From positions 14,290,262 to 14,354,261 of the forward strand of contig NC_049995.1 of the NCBI RefSeq assembly GCF_000003815.2: DNA of 64,000 nt, read 5' to 3'. How positions within the stretch are numbered: position 1 is the first letter of the stretch; each line of letters starts with the position of its first letter. The position numbers were made by a program, and so were the translations under genes. The notes below the pieces were generated by a model. That model worked only from the letters and a program-made list of their open reading frames with translations, had not been told where the DNA came from and did no database searches. The DNA comes from Branchiostoma floridae. Taxonomy: Eukaryota > Chordata > Leptocardii > Amphioxiformes > Branchiostomatidae. Below, one piece after another: positions 33,101-45,011 of this stretch.

Positions 33101-35814
33101 AAACTGTACCGCCCGGCGTATGAAAATCATCGGGCTGTCATGTCCATGCGGCCCCATGTTCCTCTGCCGCTGGGGTTGTCTTTCGCACTCGGTAAGATTT
33201 TTACGCAGAAGGAGTACAATTAAGTAAGGAATACGATTTCTAATACAATTTGGCTATTAAGGTTAATAACATTCAAATGTTGCGAAATGACTTTACCTTC
33301 TTGCGAACTGACATTGTTGCGAAACAACCTGTTACCAAGCCAAGTAACGTCTACTTTAGGACCACATTTTCGAATTTCAAGCGTCACCTAGCTGTAGTGT
33401 TAGGTATGAGCTTCTTGGACTATATATAAAATATGGGCATACAAAAGATATAAAGCTAGTATTTTCAAAGAGTCACTGCTTCAAAGAATGTTCTATTCCC
33501 TTTCACTGTCCAGTGTGCAAGTCGTCGTCTCTTCTGCTTGCTGAGCACCACAAGGTGAGTAGGTTTTTCATAAATTGCATAAAATGGCCGGGGCATGGTA
33601 GCAAGTCAGAACAAGCAGTGGCTTGTTCCTGTCGCTTGTCTTATAGATTAAGTAGTTACTGGTGTCTGTTGTTGTAAAATGGAGAGATTGTTAACCCTTG
33701 ACTCACAATAGAATGAAGTGTGACATTCTGACAATTGATGCCATAAATGATCATGAATGATTGAATGGGTAGATGAATGGATGGATAGGTCGATGAATGA
33801 AAAGATAGTTGACTCAAAGAATGAAGGAATAGCTCAATGAACGAATTAATGGACAAATAAATGGACCAATGGATGAATGTATCAATGAATCAACGAATGA
33901 ATGAATGAATGACCGTTATGTTATATTGTTACCTGGGTTTTCCAGATGACGTTAGTCTATGGAAGACGCGGGTTGGAAAGTCTTGACCTGCCCTGCGCCG
34001 CTGAGAGTTTCACAAACCATTCAGGAATACTCCACAAGGTCGGTCAATTAGCATCAACTGTTGCTAGAAGTTAATAAACTAAAGCTGACTTAGGTCGATG
34101 TAGGTTAGACATCCAGGTAATAAGATACACCAAAAAGTACTTACTCAAGCAACTGGATATGGTTTTGGAAACGAGCAGACGTTCCGGATAGAATCCACTA
34201 TCCTTCGTCATTTTACATTTACAATAGAAACACTGATCTTTTATACCCTAACTATGAATGAAGACAATTCTAGATGTCCAATCGGAGACATTGTAAGACA
34301 AAGTCAAGCTGAAGACAATTTGGATTCCAATAGTAAACAAAGGAAGTCCGTTTCCAAAAACATATCCAGTTGCTTGAGCAACTACTTTTTGGTGTAAAGC
34401 TGAATTGAATTCTTGCTGAAGTAGACGTATTGACTATTATTTTGCGCTGTTTCAGTCTTCGCTTACTGAGTTATTGTACAATTTCCATGTCACAGATATA
34501 CGTGATCGGAGACACTCATTTCGTCTACGCTCGACCCTCATTAAAGAACTTCGCCATGTCAGGTAACGTAACGTTTATCTTTGTATTGTATACCTGTCCA
34601 GTATATTTCGTTTTATGGCATAACACACCAGGATTATTGTACAGAAAAGTACAAGCTGTATATTAAGACAGAGTCATTTGAACCACTCACACCGGGAAGG
34701 ACCCCTACTCTTTTCTGTAAGTGTGGTGGGATCTTTAACGTACTGAAGGTGTGGCTCTCCTCAAACATGGAATTTAAACCCAGCACCTCTGGGTTACACA
34801 CCAAACACCCTGCCCTTAACAAATATTGTCTTTCTAACTAATTTGTATTCTCCCACTTAATAGATGACCTTCCCAATGTGCAATTCTCTACCTCTGATGT
34901 TGCCAAATCCGACTCAGTGTCGCCATTGAATGCGGTAAGCTTTTCTTCTATATACGTCATCAAATTCAGGTGCCTTCTTTTTATATACATTTTGTAACTG
35001 TTACAAAGTCCAACAATATGCCAACAACTTGTGTTGAAGGGAAAGCGTGGCGAGCCGACCAGCCAGACCAGTCCTGTGTCAGATGAAAAGATTTCCCGGA
35101 TTTCGGACAGGATGAGACACGTGCTGGGGTCCAGTCTGATCGGGATTGACGTCATCGTGCAGGACGGAACCGGAAATCACGTCATCATCGACGTCAACGA
35201 CTTTCCTGGTGTGTTTGAACTTCAAGCAGATGGGAAATGTACAACTCACGCATCTTTATGTCTCCAGTTGCGACCTCGAACTCTTTGCTAATCTCCAAGC
35301 AGGTCCTACGGTAGCATAAGATAGTATCAAAAGCTGGTAGAGGAGTGAAGCCGGTCTAGAATGTGTTTGTCTCCGGTAGCGTACACATTCCTTGGCTGGT
35401 TTCACTCCTCTAGCTATCTGTCGGCTTTACTATCTTATGCTACCGTAGGGTCTGCTTGGAGATTACTCTATGCAACATGGCGGCATTTATGGCCAATCAG
35501 GTAGCTGTTTGTATGTCAGTGACTCCGTTGCCACTTATGCGTTGTGATGATATTTGCTAGCTATTTGCATCATAGATGTTTTGTGGTTAAAGGGTTTGGA
35601 TTTCAAAATTCTATAAGAGTCCTAGAATTACATGTATGAAATAAGTCGCAGTGCAAATATCCGGATTCTACTGTACCAAAATATTATAGTGCAGCCAGAA
35701 TTTTAGTTTAATTTGTTTTCTTCCACAGGTTACCACGAGGTTGGAACCCGAGAGTTCCAAACGGCTCTACTTCAACTTCTCAGGACGGGCCCGTGCAGCT
35801 GCATTGGTTCCTAG
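30123..35814 (+). CDS. ITPK1-like inositol-phosphate kinase with N-terminal membrane anchor, 12 coding exons
   Basis: Coding exons: 30157-30253, 30678-30816, 31290-31314, 31834-31959, 32495-32612, 32760-32858, 33514-33554, 33946-34038, 34496-34562, 34864-34934, 35040-35208, 35729-35814. All join in phase to 376 residues. The acceptor at 30121-30122 precedes the ATG, so there is an upstream 5' UTR exon. Family marks of inositol-tetrakisphosphate 1-kinase: CRVGYLLSESKEKRIPFHTF (human GYWLSEKKIKKLNFQAF), AAQGPFDVFIHDFTDI, GVTFPFVCK, VIGDTHFVYARPSLKNF, and the ATP-grasp metal motif IGIDVIVQD plus VIIDVNDFPG. Known enzymes phosphorylate inositol polyphosphates in the cytosol. Residues 7-21 are a hydrophobic segment after MVRND, like a signal anchor. 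The loop after VCK (SSSLLAEHHK) lacks the AHG found in human ITPK1, so substrate use may differ. A tandem paralogue follows at 38659. Confidence 0.88.
31999..32140. repeat. CT/TCTG microsatellite
   Basis: Almost pure CT with scattered CTGTCAGT, right after exon 4 of the kinase gene. Confidence 0.9.
33690..33920. repeat. GAAT/GATG tetranucleotide repeat
   Basis: Degenerate GAATGAAT and GATGAATG iterations in intron 7 of the intact kinase gene. A similar tract lies in the matching place in the broken paralogue (50290-50450). Confidence 0.75.
34105..34402. repeat. Inverted-terminal repeat element with hammerhead-like core (intron 8)
   Basis: The left arm TACACCAAAAAGTACTTACT with CAAGCAACTGGATATGG is answered by CCATATCCAGTT-type sequence and AGTTGCTTGAGCAACT with TTTTTGGTGTA on the right. 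At 34178-34211 (minus) lies ATGACGA, a stem GGATAG/CTATCC around TGGATT, then GGAAC and GTC, one of the better stems but with two core changes. TTAGACATCCAGGTAATAAG adjoins the left arm, as in other copies. Confidence 0.65.
34660..34835. repeat. Dispersed repeat fragment
   Basis: GTGGGATCTTTAACGTAC and GTGTGGCTCTCCTCAAACAT resemble phrases found in SINE-like repeats of marine invertebrates; this is from memory and weak. It lies in intron 9 of the intact kinase gene. Confidence 0.35.
35289..35465. mobile_element. Palindromic MITE, TAATCTCC termini (third copy)
   Basis: Begins TAATCTCCAAGCAGGTCC and ends GGTCTGCTTGGAGATTA. Flanks CTCTTTGC (35281-35288) and CTCTATGC (35466-35473) match 7 of 8. 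It lies in intron 11 of the kinase gene, 80 bases after exon 11. Confidence 0.75.
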
Positions 35815-36406
35815 GAAGAGAAAATGTTAGATAGATGTGAAAATTCATCCGTGTAACTTTTTACTTTTTTACTACCGTATTTTCTCGAAAAGAGTACGCA
35901 CTTTTAACCTTTTCAAAATTGAAAAGGTGCTACAAGTTGTTGCCAAAGTTGGGGTACGTACTTTGCTTGTACTCTCCAAGCAAGTCCCCGGCTGTTTTTT
36001 TTAACGTTTTTTTGGTCTTTTTTATCGGGCTTTTTATTTTGTATTTTATCTTGCTGTGTGAAAACCTAACTGGCTGGCGTACTTCAAGAAAAATGACAAA
36101 ATAGAAAGCCCGATAAAAACGACTAAAAACGTTTAAAAACGGCCGGAGCCTAACCTCTGCTTGGAGAGTATTTTGTTTGAGGGCATTGCGTGAATAAATG
36201 GTAAAGGAGCAGTAATGGTAATGGTTGTACACAACCATTTTTTTATATTAGACGTTTTGGTGAAAGTTTTTAAATACTAACGAAATGTCTATCCGGTACT
36301 GCAGCTAGATGTCGCTGCTAACAGATGTGGTCTCACACGTAACAGATCTCGCATCTGTTACCAGCGACACCTCACTGCAGTGAGGAGAAGAGCAAGTAGT
36401 AATGCC

Positions 36407-36439
36407 CTGAAGAAGGTGACAGACGGCCACCGAAACGTC
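36407..36439 (+). ncRNA. Hammerhead-ribozyme-like motif, best copy
   Basis: CTGAAGA (36407-36413), stem-loop AGGTGACAGACGGCCACC with GGTG/CACC paired, GAAAC (36432-36436) and GTC (36437-36439). The flanks allow an imperfect stem I: ATGCC upstream with GTCAT downstream, one mismatch. This is the full conserved core of a hammerhead with a minimal helix III (AC/GT, no loop), a form that needs a dimer to cut. Hammerheads of this kind are known in Penelope-like retroelements. It sits in a dispersed repeat after the intact kinase gene. Activity is not shown. Confidence 0.55.
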
Positions 36440-36668
36440 GTCATGAATGAAACACTTGGTAGTATGCAAAGAACTCACAAATACTTATCTGTAGTTAAAA
36501 CATTGCTAAAAACGTTATTGCATCCAATCGTGTGATCTGCAGCTGTTTGGTCAGGAGAATTCAGAGAGAGAGAGAGAATGCAAGACGACAGTCCAAAGTT
36601 CAATGCAAATGTTTTGTGTGCTGAACAACATTTTACCTCTGTATTATGGATAAGTTATAGCGTTACGT

Positions 36669-36677
<9 letters not shown>

Positions 36678-36699
<22 letters not shown>

Positions 36700-36724
36700 G
36701 TATATTTATATATATATATAAATA
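36678..36724. repeat. TA microsatellite
   Basis: A TATATA tract with a central GTATATTTATA; palindromic. Confidence 0.9.
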
Positions 36725-36759
36725 TACTCATTTAACGGAAGCACCGACAGCGTAAGAAA

Positions 36760-36945
36760 TGTATCCAAAATAGCAATTACTCAAGAAACTGGATATGATT
36801 TTGGAATATAGGCATATAGGTCAGGTAACATTCCATACCTTTCGTACGTGACACTGAGCAGATCTTTCGAAGATCAGGTTTTATGCCCATTATCATCCAA
36901 AATCATAAACAGTTGCTTGAGAAAGTGTTTTTTGTTAATGTCTCA
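36760..36945. repeat. Inverted-terminal repeat element, hammerhead family, decayed core
   Basis: Arms GCAATTACTCAAGAAACTGG and ACAGTTGCTTGAGAAAGTG flank a core in which CTGANGA and GAAAC are no longer recognisable (minus strand GTACGAAAGGTATGG). Confidence 0.6.
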
Positions 36946-37117
36946 CCTTCATCGACGTAAGAAATTTAAGCTATTTTAAGGCTTAAATTGAATGTGACAA
37001 ATGACCGTTCTGTTGTTCGTGAGTTAATCTCAACCGTGCTGCATTTATAACACGGTACGCCAGATGGCTCTACTAACATATGTGTGGGTGTGCCAATTTA
37101 ATATCAAGTTTTTTTAA

Positions 37118-37937
37118 CGTTTTAACAGAGATTCTTTTATTGTTGTACAAATAAAGGACGATGAAAAAACAATATGACACAAAATTATCACTGTCTCCGA
37201 AACATTTGCGTTAACAAGATGTGTACACGAAGTAGTCAGGAATATGCAGATACAATTGTTTGTTAAGCCGTATTGAGATGCATATGATTCGTATGACCTC
37301 TTTGTACATGTAAGGATTGTGTTGCGCATGCAAACATGTATTGGTGCTTTATTATCAGTGTATCAGTACAATTAACAAAGAACAAAGTAAGCTTAAGATA
37401 TCTTTTGAGTCCTTGGCGAAGTCTCAATCCAAGAAGAAGACATGAAAAAGAACAAAAATAAATTGCTAAGTCAAACTAACCTATACAAAAACAACTGATT
37501 CTTAAACTCTTAACTATCGCAGAAAACATAGAACAACAATGAGTACAGTAATGATTATGTAACTTGATTCTCAAACAAATTATGGGATGTATTATATTCT
37601 TGTATTGTTTGTATATGTGCATCCAGGGCCTTTCTGAAGATCCATGGTCAGTCACTGAAAGACAGAGAGCAATCATGGTAAATAACGTTTCCCATGTGCA
37701 CGTCAGAGGTTGAACTTCTACCTCAAGTCAAGTCAAGTGTAGTGACAGGTTAACCGGTTAGACAACATCTTCAGACAGGGTGTGAATTTTTAACGTTTTA
37801 ACAGAGATTCTTTTATTGTTGTACAAATAAGGGACGATGAAAAAACACCATGACACAAAAATACCACTGTATCGCTGACATTTACATTAACAAGACGTGT
37901 ACGCGAAGTAGTCAGCAATATGCGGATAAACTTGTAT
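37118..37937. repeat. Two direct copies of a 145-bp sequence (37118-37262 and 37788-37937)
   Basis: Both start TAACGTTTTAACAGAGATTC and run through TTTTATTGTTGTACAAATAA, GGACGATGAAAAAACA, ATGACACAAAA and GAAGTAGTCAG. They differ by scattered substitutions. About 525 bases of unique sequence separate them. Either a local segmental duplication or two copies of a dispersed repeat. Confidence 0.7.
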
Positions 37938-38362
37938 TATCGTGTTGCAATCTCAACAAGACTCTGTCGCTGGAGGTTACCCTCCAGTCACAGAGTAATA
38001 AATCAATTCAAATCGGTTCATATCATATCTGCAATGGTATGTAACTTTAGATCAACAATAACACTGGTTCGCGAAGCCTGAAACATGTCCTTACAAAATA
38101 AGCAACGTTATACAGCGTTGTTATTGTTGTTATTATGTACAATATTTTGATAGCACACCCTGTCTTTTAGTTGGTATAGAGCAGGGATATTTTTATAGCC
38201 TCTGACGATTGCAAGTTGTGTGGGAAAGTGCCGTGGGATTATTTAGATTAAGTACGCACTATGTTTCTTTTGGAGAAGATGGTTTACGCTGTATTTTCCC
38301 TTGTTAGCAAAGGTAAACATTCGTGGCCAGTCGGATTCGATAATATTTGTTTATTACATGCA

Positions 38363-38430
38363 TGCGCGCGCGCGTGTGTGTGTGTGTGCACGTGTTTATG
38401 TGTGTGTGTGCTTGTGTGCGCGGGCGTTTG

Positions 38431-38463
<33 letters not shown>

Positions 38464-38480
38464 TTGTGTGTGTGTGAACA
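38363..38480. repeat. GT microsatellite
   Basis: A GTGTGTGT tract with CGCG at its start. It produces long cysteine/valine and threonine/histidine open frames on the two strands that are not genes. Confidence 0.95.
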
Positions 38481-40085
38481 GGTTGACTATCACTTTTTCA
38501 GTAATAACCCAAGAAGCATTGGATGGATTCTGATGATATTTAAAATTTGTAGGTGGCTCGGAGCCGAGAAACAGAAGGTCAGGTTTGACCTCCCTAGCGG
38601 CTGTTTGCAGTACTGCAGTAGAACTTCCGTTTTTTATATATTTTCCATTAGTTTTCAGATTAAGGGCTTGGTGACGCCATGTTACGAAAGGACAACGCAC
38701 AAGTCCTGGCAATCCTGGTGTGCATGATCGTCGTCATGATCGTTTACTTCTCAACTACTACAAGTGAGCATTATCCCCTTTCTCTTGTTACGCCCGGAAA
38801 GGAGTTAAATTATCAAACAAAATCAGACAAGGAAACGGTTTGGCCAAAAACAGGGAAAGCTTTAGCCCCGCAAGACTTCTCCGTAAGCTTTTGATGGACT
38901 GAGAGTAAACCTTAAGGTGCACTCTCACTGCACTTGCGTCAAGCTTGCGTCACTGTGGGGTTCGTTCACTGCGTCACTGTATTGTTATTTTCTCCGATAT
39001 TTTATAAGTTAGATACTTTGCGCAATACTTAGAGGACGACAAAATACACAAAAAGTAAGAAAACTCGTTCTCTATCTCTGAAATTCGTTGAGTATCTTTC
39101 GAACCTCGCAGTGACGCAAGTGCAGTGAGAGTGCACCTTTAGGGTGGACTGACTCTTGGTCAACTATTCTTTTTTTTGCCACATTCTACGATCTGTACCC
39201 CCGTAGGAAGGCCTGGTGGAGGCTCTAGGCTCGTTCTCATTTAAATGTCGAAATGCTGTCGCCTGACTTTACGCCTTGATATGGAGCAAATTATAGACAA
39301 CATCACTGGCTCCTTCAATTTTCCGTAACCCCTGTAATGTTTTACAAAAGATGCACCACAACATTCGTATTGGTTGATGGCTTAGGAGGTTATTATAGCC
39401 ACGGGTTGGATTTCACACCCTAAAAAATGGCTGTCGCCTGAGAAGAAACAAAGAATTCAAGTATTAGCCAAAAGTGTAACAATTCAGTTCCCAGAATGAT
39501 TGTTCGGCAGATGAAACCAGCTACCAAGGCCCTCTGCCCAATCACGTCAGATCGCTTCTGTCACTGATCTTGGAGGCTGTGTGAGGTGGTTTATGCCGAC
39601 ATTTCAATGAGAACGAGTGTCTACTCCTCTTTGTTGTACTGAATGCCTCTATCTGTATCAATCTTACAGCTTGGCTCTCTCCCCAACTTCGCCAACAGAG
39701 CTTCCTCCAGCACAAGAGACTGTGTCGAGTGGGTTACTTTATACAGGGAGAAAAGGCAAACAGATTTCCGCTTGGCACGTTTCAGGAAGAGTTCAGGTAT
39801 ATTTTCTGTCGGAAAAAAATATTTCTTTTAGTTGTTTTAAAAATCATTTTGGCGTTGGACTCCTTATGTCTTTCTTTTTTTTCATTTATCGTCCAATACT
39901 TATTACTGTTCTTTTCGTTGCCTTTGAATTGGTGCTTAATGATTGTCTTGCTTGCATGCTGTTTCTTTTTTTTCTGATTAAAACCTTGAATAAAAAGTTT
40001 TTTTCTGACGAATAGACGCAATTCTATCACACGATATAACCAGTTAATCAAAGAAGAACTATTTGCATGTATAGGGACAGTCACA

Positions 40086-40252
40086 TAGCCTCTCCAAGTC
40101 TTCGTGGATCGGTAGAATCATTATCCTCACACGAAGTGGTGAGGAAACGTACTCTTCTGGCCGGCTAATTCCCCTAGCGTACTATAGACTCTATTTGTCC
40201 AATTTCTACAATTAGACCACCGATCCACGAAGCCTGCAGCTGGTAGAGGCTA
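40086..40252. mobile_element. Palindromic MITE, TAGCCTCT termini, perfect 9-bp target duplication
   Basis: The left end TAGCCTCTCCAAGTCTTCGT with GGATCGGT answers ACCGATCCACGAAGCC and TGGTAGAGGCTA. A perfect ACAGTCACA lies on both sides (40077-40085 and 40253-40261). Same family as 58018 and 61686. In intron 2 of the broken kinase copy. Confidence 0.8.
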
Positions 40253-41051
40253 ACAGTCACAGACAACATTGTACAACAATACCTATGTGAGGTCGTGTAC
40301 ACCCTGATTTTAAGAAGAGGGAAGAGGCATGTATACAATAGCTTAGTAGTGATAGCATAACTTCAAATGTTTTGTTCATCCATACGTTCGCTTGTCTACA
40401 TGTTATAGTGCTTCGCCTTTAGTATGCCATGTAACACTATGCAACATGCAAATAAAGATAATCATTAGCAACAAACACAATACTAAATCATCATCATCAT
40501 CTCAAACTTTTCCAGGAATGCCGGCATTGACTTGATCAAGGTAAGTTTGCATTCTAGTAAATATAAGTGAAATGCGCCACCTTTTTTTTTTTTTTTTTTT
40601 TTCTTTTTTTATTTCTTTATTTGAATTTACCACATGCAAAAACAAGTGGAAGGGAGGACAAAACAGGTGTATCAACACCTTTACAAGTTGTCCTCCCAAA
40701 AATATTTGAGCATATCTTCCTTCGTCATGTGTGCATATTTCTGATTTACATGTGTAGCATTTTTTTTTTTTTATTAAAAACAACAACAACAACAGTACAT
40801 TTGTCAACAACTAAGACAAGATTTTGTACAGTTGAGTACCATTGCACATGGAGGGATAACATATACTGGTGTGTCTGGACGAATTACATGCAGTACATGG
40901 GTAGTGGAACAGTTAGAAGAGACAAATACATGTAGTACATCTGGGGAACCTTAAGGAATATGTACAGTCTGATATTACACTATGATCAAAAATGGAGAAG
41001 TCTAACAGTAGGTGCAGTTCATGCCAAACTATCAATAGAAAATTTGTACAA

Positions 41052-44000
41052 TCAATCTACATTGGCTGTCGGTCTATCATGGAATATCCGTTCTTCGAAG
41101 TCCTTTTCAAAGACATTAAAGAGGCTAGTAATGCACAGGTGTGGGTCTTTTCTAAGCCAGATCCAAGTTTTAAAGATTGTCCATTTAGCCACAGTAACAG
41201 TAAAGGTTCTATTTTTCTGGTCTTTAGCAGTTATCAAATGATCAATTTTTCCAAATAAAATCTCCTGCAAAGTAATTTTTATGTTGGGCAAGGGTACAAA
41301 TGTGTTAACTAATTCCCAGAAATTACACAGTCTTTCACATTTAAAGAACATATGCTCATAATCTTCTATGCTTCCACTGCTACATAGTGTACATGTTGCA
41401 TCATATATGTGTCCCGTTTCATCTTTGATACCCCATTTGTGCAGATTGTGTGCACATGGTAATATTCGGTGTAATAGTTTGTAGTTTAACTCTGCTAACT
41501 TAGTGTCTATACAGGTCTGTGTGCTTAACCATCTCCAGATATTTTCCCAAGCCAGGGTTTCAGTAGGAAATATGGATTGCCATTTTTTACAGCATGTTGG
41601 TTCCTTGGCCTGTGCCTGCACTAATGCATTATAAAACAATTTGCAGGTGTTCTTGCTTTTGATTTGTTTTGTTGTTTTACCATCAAATATACATGGGGTA
41701 AGGGTGTTAAGCTCTAATCTTTGATAAGGAATTGGGCCTCTATGGTTTCTTATTGCATTCTTCCATGTAAGAGGTATAGCTTGAAACAGAGTTATATATT
41801 CAATAATACCATTAGGTCTTGTGTTTAGGTTAAGCTGAGGGTAGTGATCTAGAGACATGAACCTGTCTAAGGGGAAAATGTCTTTTACGAATATTATGTC
41901 ATTTTTTATCCAGGTTGGGAAGAAAATTGTTTTACCTTGTGACCTTATATATTTGTTGCACCATATAGTTTCACCCATTATTTCACTTACACTAGAGGGT
42001 TTGTTCTTACCTCCTCCACCAGCAGAGTGGAAGGATGATATTACCTGTTTATAAAATGTCGGGAATTTACTCCTGTCAGGACCATCTTTATCAGAAGTAA
42101 AGTTCATATGCAATAGCAAATTGTCTTGACCAAGGGAGTTTATAAATGTTAACGCAATAACTTTCCATCTTGCGTTGTCATTTGTCACTAATCTTGGTAT
42201 CCAGGATGCAAGTAGGGCTTGTCTTTGGAGATCTAAGTTTGTCAGGCCTAATCCTCCCTGCTCAATAGGTTGGCTAACAACATCTCTTTTAATCTTATCT
42301 TTTTTACCATTCCACAGGAAAGTAAATATTTCTTTCTTTACAATGTTTATCACCCAAGGTGGGGTAAGAATCATAGACATGTTATAGATTATTTGTGAAA
42401 GGGCAAGGGATTTTAAGACAGTAACTTTTCCATATAGAGTTAGGTTTCTACCTTTCCAGATTTGAAGTGTGGTTTTCAGTCTTTCTATCTTTTTCTCCCA
42501 GTTTAGCAGTTCACATTCATGGTGTAGGGATGAGTTACAGAAGTATATACCTAGGGATTTTATAGGTGTCTTTGGCCAAGATATACCCAAGGGGGTGTCT
42601 TGTCTGTCAACATAGGATCCAATCCATAAACCTTCACATTTTTTAACATTTAGATTTAGGCTTGAAACACAACAGAAATCTTGAATAAGTTTGAAGGCAT
42701 TTTCCATTGATGTAAGGTCAGATACAAACAAGGTGGTATCATCAGCTACCTGTGAGATTTTAATGTCAACAGTTTCATTAGAATGGGTTTTAACTTTAAT
42801 TCCTTCCACGTCTTGTGCCTGTCTGATCTTTACAGCCATAATCTCTACTGTGAGGATGAATAAAAGAGCAGATATGGGACAGCCTTGGCGTATGCCTTTC
42901 TTTAAGGGAAAGAAGTCAGATAACCATCCTCTATTACTGATGGTGCTACTAATGTCATTATACATGCATTTTATTGCACTGATAAACGAGGAGCCAAAGT
43001 TGAATTTTTCTAGAACCTTCCACATAAATTTTCTATTCAAAGTGTCAAAAGCTTTAGTAAAATCCAGGAATATTACTGCTCCAGGGATATTTTGGGTTTT
43101 AGCATATTCAATAACATCATTAATTAGTCTTACATTTTGTCCAATGAATCTACCCTTGATATAAGCTGTTTGGTCATTATTAATCAACTTGTGTAAAACT
43201 TTCTTAAGTCTGTTGGCAAGAACAAAGGCAAATATTTTATATTCAGTGTTGAGAAGGCTAATTGGTCTCCAATTATCTAGGTTGTGGCGTTCATTTTTTT
43301 TTTGTGTATTAACCTTAGCATTGCACGTCTTTGCAAAACAGACATTTTACCTTCTATCAATGTTTCCTGAATAGAATTATAAACTAGGTCTCCTATATAG
43401 GGCCAAAACATCTTTAAAAATTCTGAGGGAATGCCATTAAGGCCAGGGCTTTTGTTTTCTTTCATAGAGAAAAGGGCATCCTTACATTCATCTTTAGTAA
43501 TTGGTTTATCTAAGAATTCTCTGTCAGTTTGGCTCAAGATATTTTCTAACTGTACACTTTCTAAGTACTGATCTATGTCTATATCACTTATATTGTCTTC
43601 CTGGTATAGTTGTTCATAGTATTCCTTACATTCACTAAGAATATCTGAGTCTCTACTAATCTCTCTCCCATCAATGGATAACAAGTTAATATCCTTGTCA
43701 CTTCCTCTTTTCTTTTCCAAGTTTAAGAAGTACTTAGTAGGTTTTTCTCCCTCTTCTCTCCATTTGGCTCTAGCTCTTACATATGCTCCATGTGATTTTT
43801 TCATATAAAGGTCTTCTAATCTAGATTGTGCTTGCTTGTAGCTAAGTACTAGTATATGGTCATTAGTGGGATTACTATCTATTTCACTTTGAAGGGAAGA
43901 CAGTTTTTTCTCTAACCTCTCTATCTGTTCTCTGCTTTCTCTGGCTTTCTTGGCTCCATATTGTTTTGAAAACTCAGTTACTTTAATCATACATAAATCT

Positions 44001-44950
44001 AGTTTATCTCTATTTGATGTAGTGATCTTATTACTCTCTTGTTGAATTAAGTTACAGATTTTCTCAAAGTATTCTTTGTCTCTTAATAAATCTACATTTA
44101 GTTTAAAAGTTCCAGGGCCTCTGGCACAGTTATGGAATTTGAGTTTTAGAAATATAGCCTGGTGGTCAGTAAGTATTGCAGGTCTTATATCACATTTGCC
44201 AATTTTTCCTACAAGGGTCTTGTGAATTAGCCAAAAGTCTAGTCTACAGGCTACATTTTTTGTAAGATTACGCCAAGTAAACTGTCGGGTGGTGGGGTTA
44301 ACTAACCTATAGGCATCACATATTTCTAATCTAGAACATAGCTTTTTCACAACTTTAGCAGACCTTCCTGCAGTATCTAGTCTACCTCCCTTTTTATCAA
44401 ATTCAGGATTCAATACACAATTTATATCTCCACCACAAATTAGGTTAGTAGGGTCTAAACTACTTAACCAATCTGACAGTTTCATAATAAAGGTATTTCT
44501 TTCTTTAACTCTATTTGGGGCATAAATGTTAACTAAGCAAAACTCTGTATCATCAATGGTGCATTTCAGTAGAAGGGTTCTTCCATTATTGTCTAGGTAC
44601 TTACAGTCTACTAACATAAAATTGGCTGAAGGCTTAATCAATATTGCTACCCCCCTGCTACAATTAGATCCGAAGGCTTGAAAACAAGGACCTTGCCATT
44701 CTCTAGATAAAACATCTCTTGTCTCTGCAGTGAAATGCGTTTCTTGAAGGAAAACTATGTCAGCCTTTTGTTTTTTTACATATGATAATAATGACCTTCT
44801 TTTGTTTTTTTCAAGCAGTCCGCGGGCATTTAGTGATAGTAAAGATATATCGTTGGAACTAATATCAGAATTCTGTACCTTTTGTTGTTGTTTATGTGCA
44901 GTGCACTTTGGCCTAACGTCGTCACGGCCGTTCATAAAGTCCATAGCCAT
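41052..44950 (-). pseudogene. LINE ORF2: AP endonuclease and reverse transcriptase, one frameshift
   Basis: The N-terminal part (44950-43277) has the endonuclease motifs LLSLNARGLLEKNKR, DIVFLQETHF and later LTDHQAIFLK. The second part (from about 43290 to 41052) has reverse transcriptase motifs: NWRPISLLN, AVIFLDFTKAFDTLNRK, KKGIRQGCPISALLF, and the catalytic box VADDTTLF. A C-terminal CTLCSSGSIEDYEHMFFKC is a CCHC finger of the LINE RT type. The two frames meet at a run of T (A on the coding strand) near 43290-43300, so a one- or two-base slip in the homopolymer, or a sequencing error, explains the break. Length is about 1,300 codons, normal for this group. Confidence 0.9.
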
Positions 44951-45011
44951 AAGTCCGGTAACCGAGCGAGTTTGTCAACATTGGGGTCAGTTCGTGGAAT
45001 TTCCGGAATGC

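Noticed and set aside
38261-38727. Cys/Val-rich plus frames and a Thr/His-rich minus frame
   Set aside because: Products of the GT microsatellite at 38363-38480.
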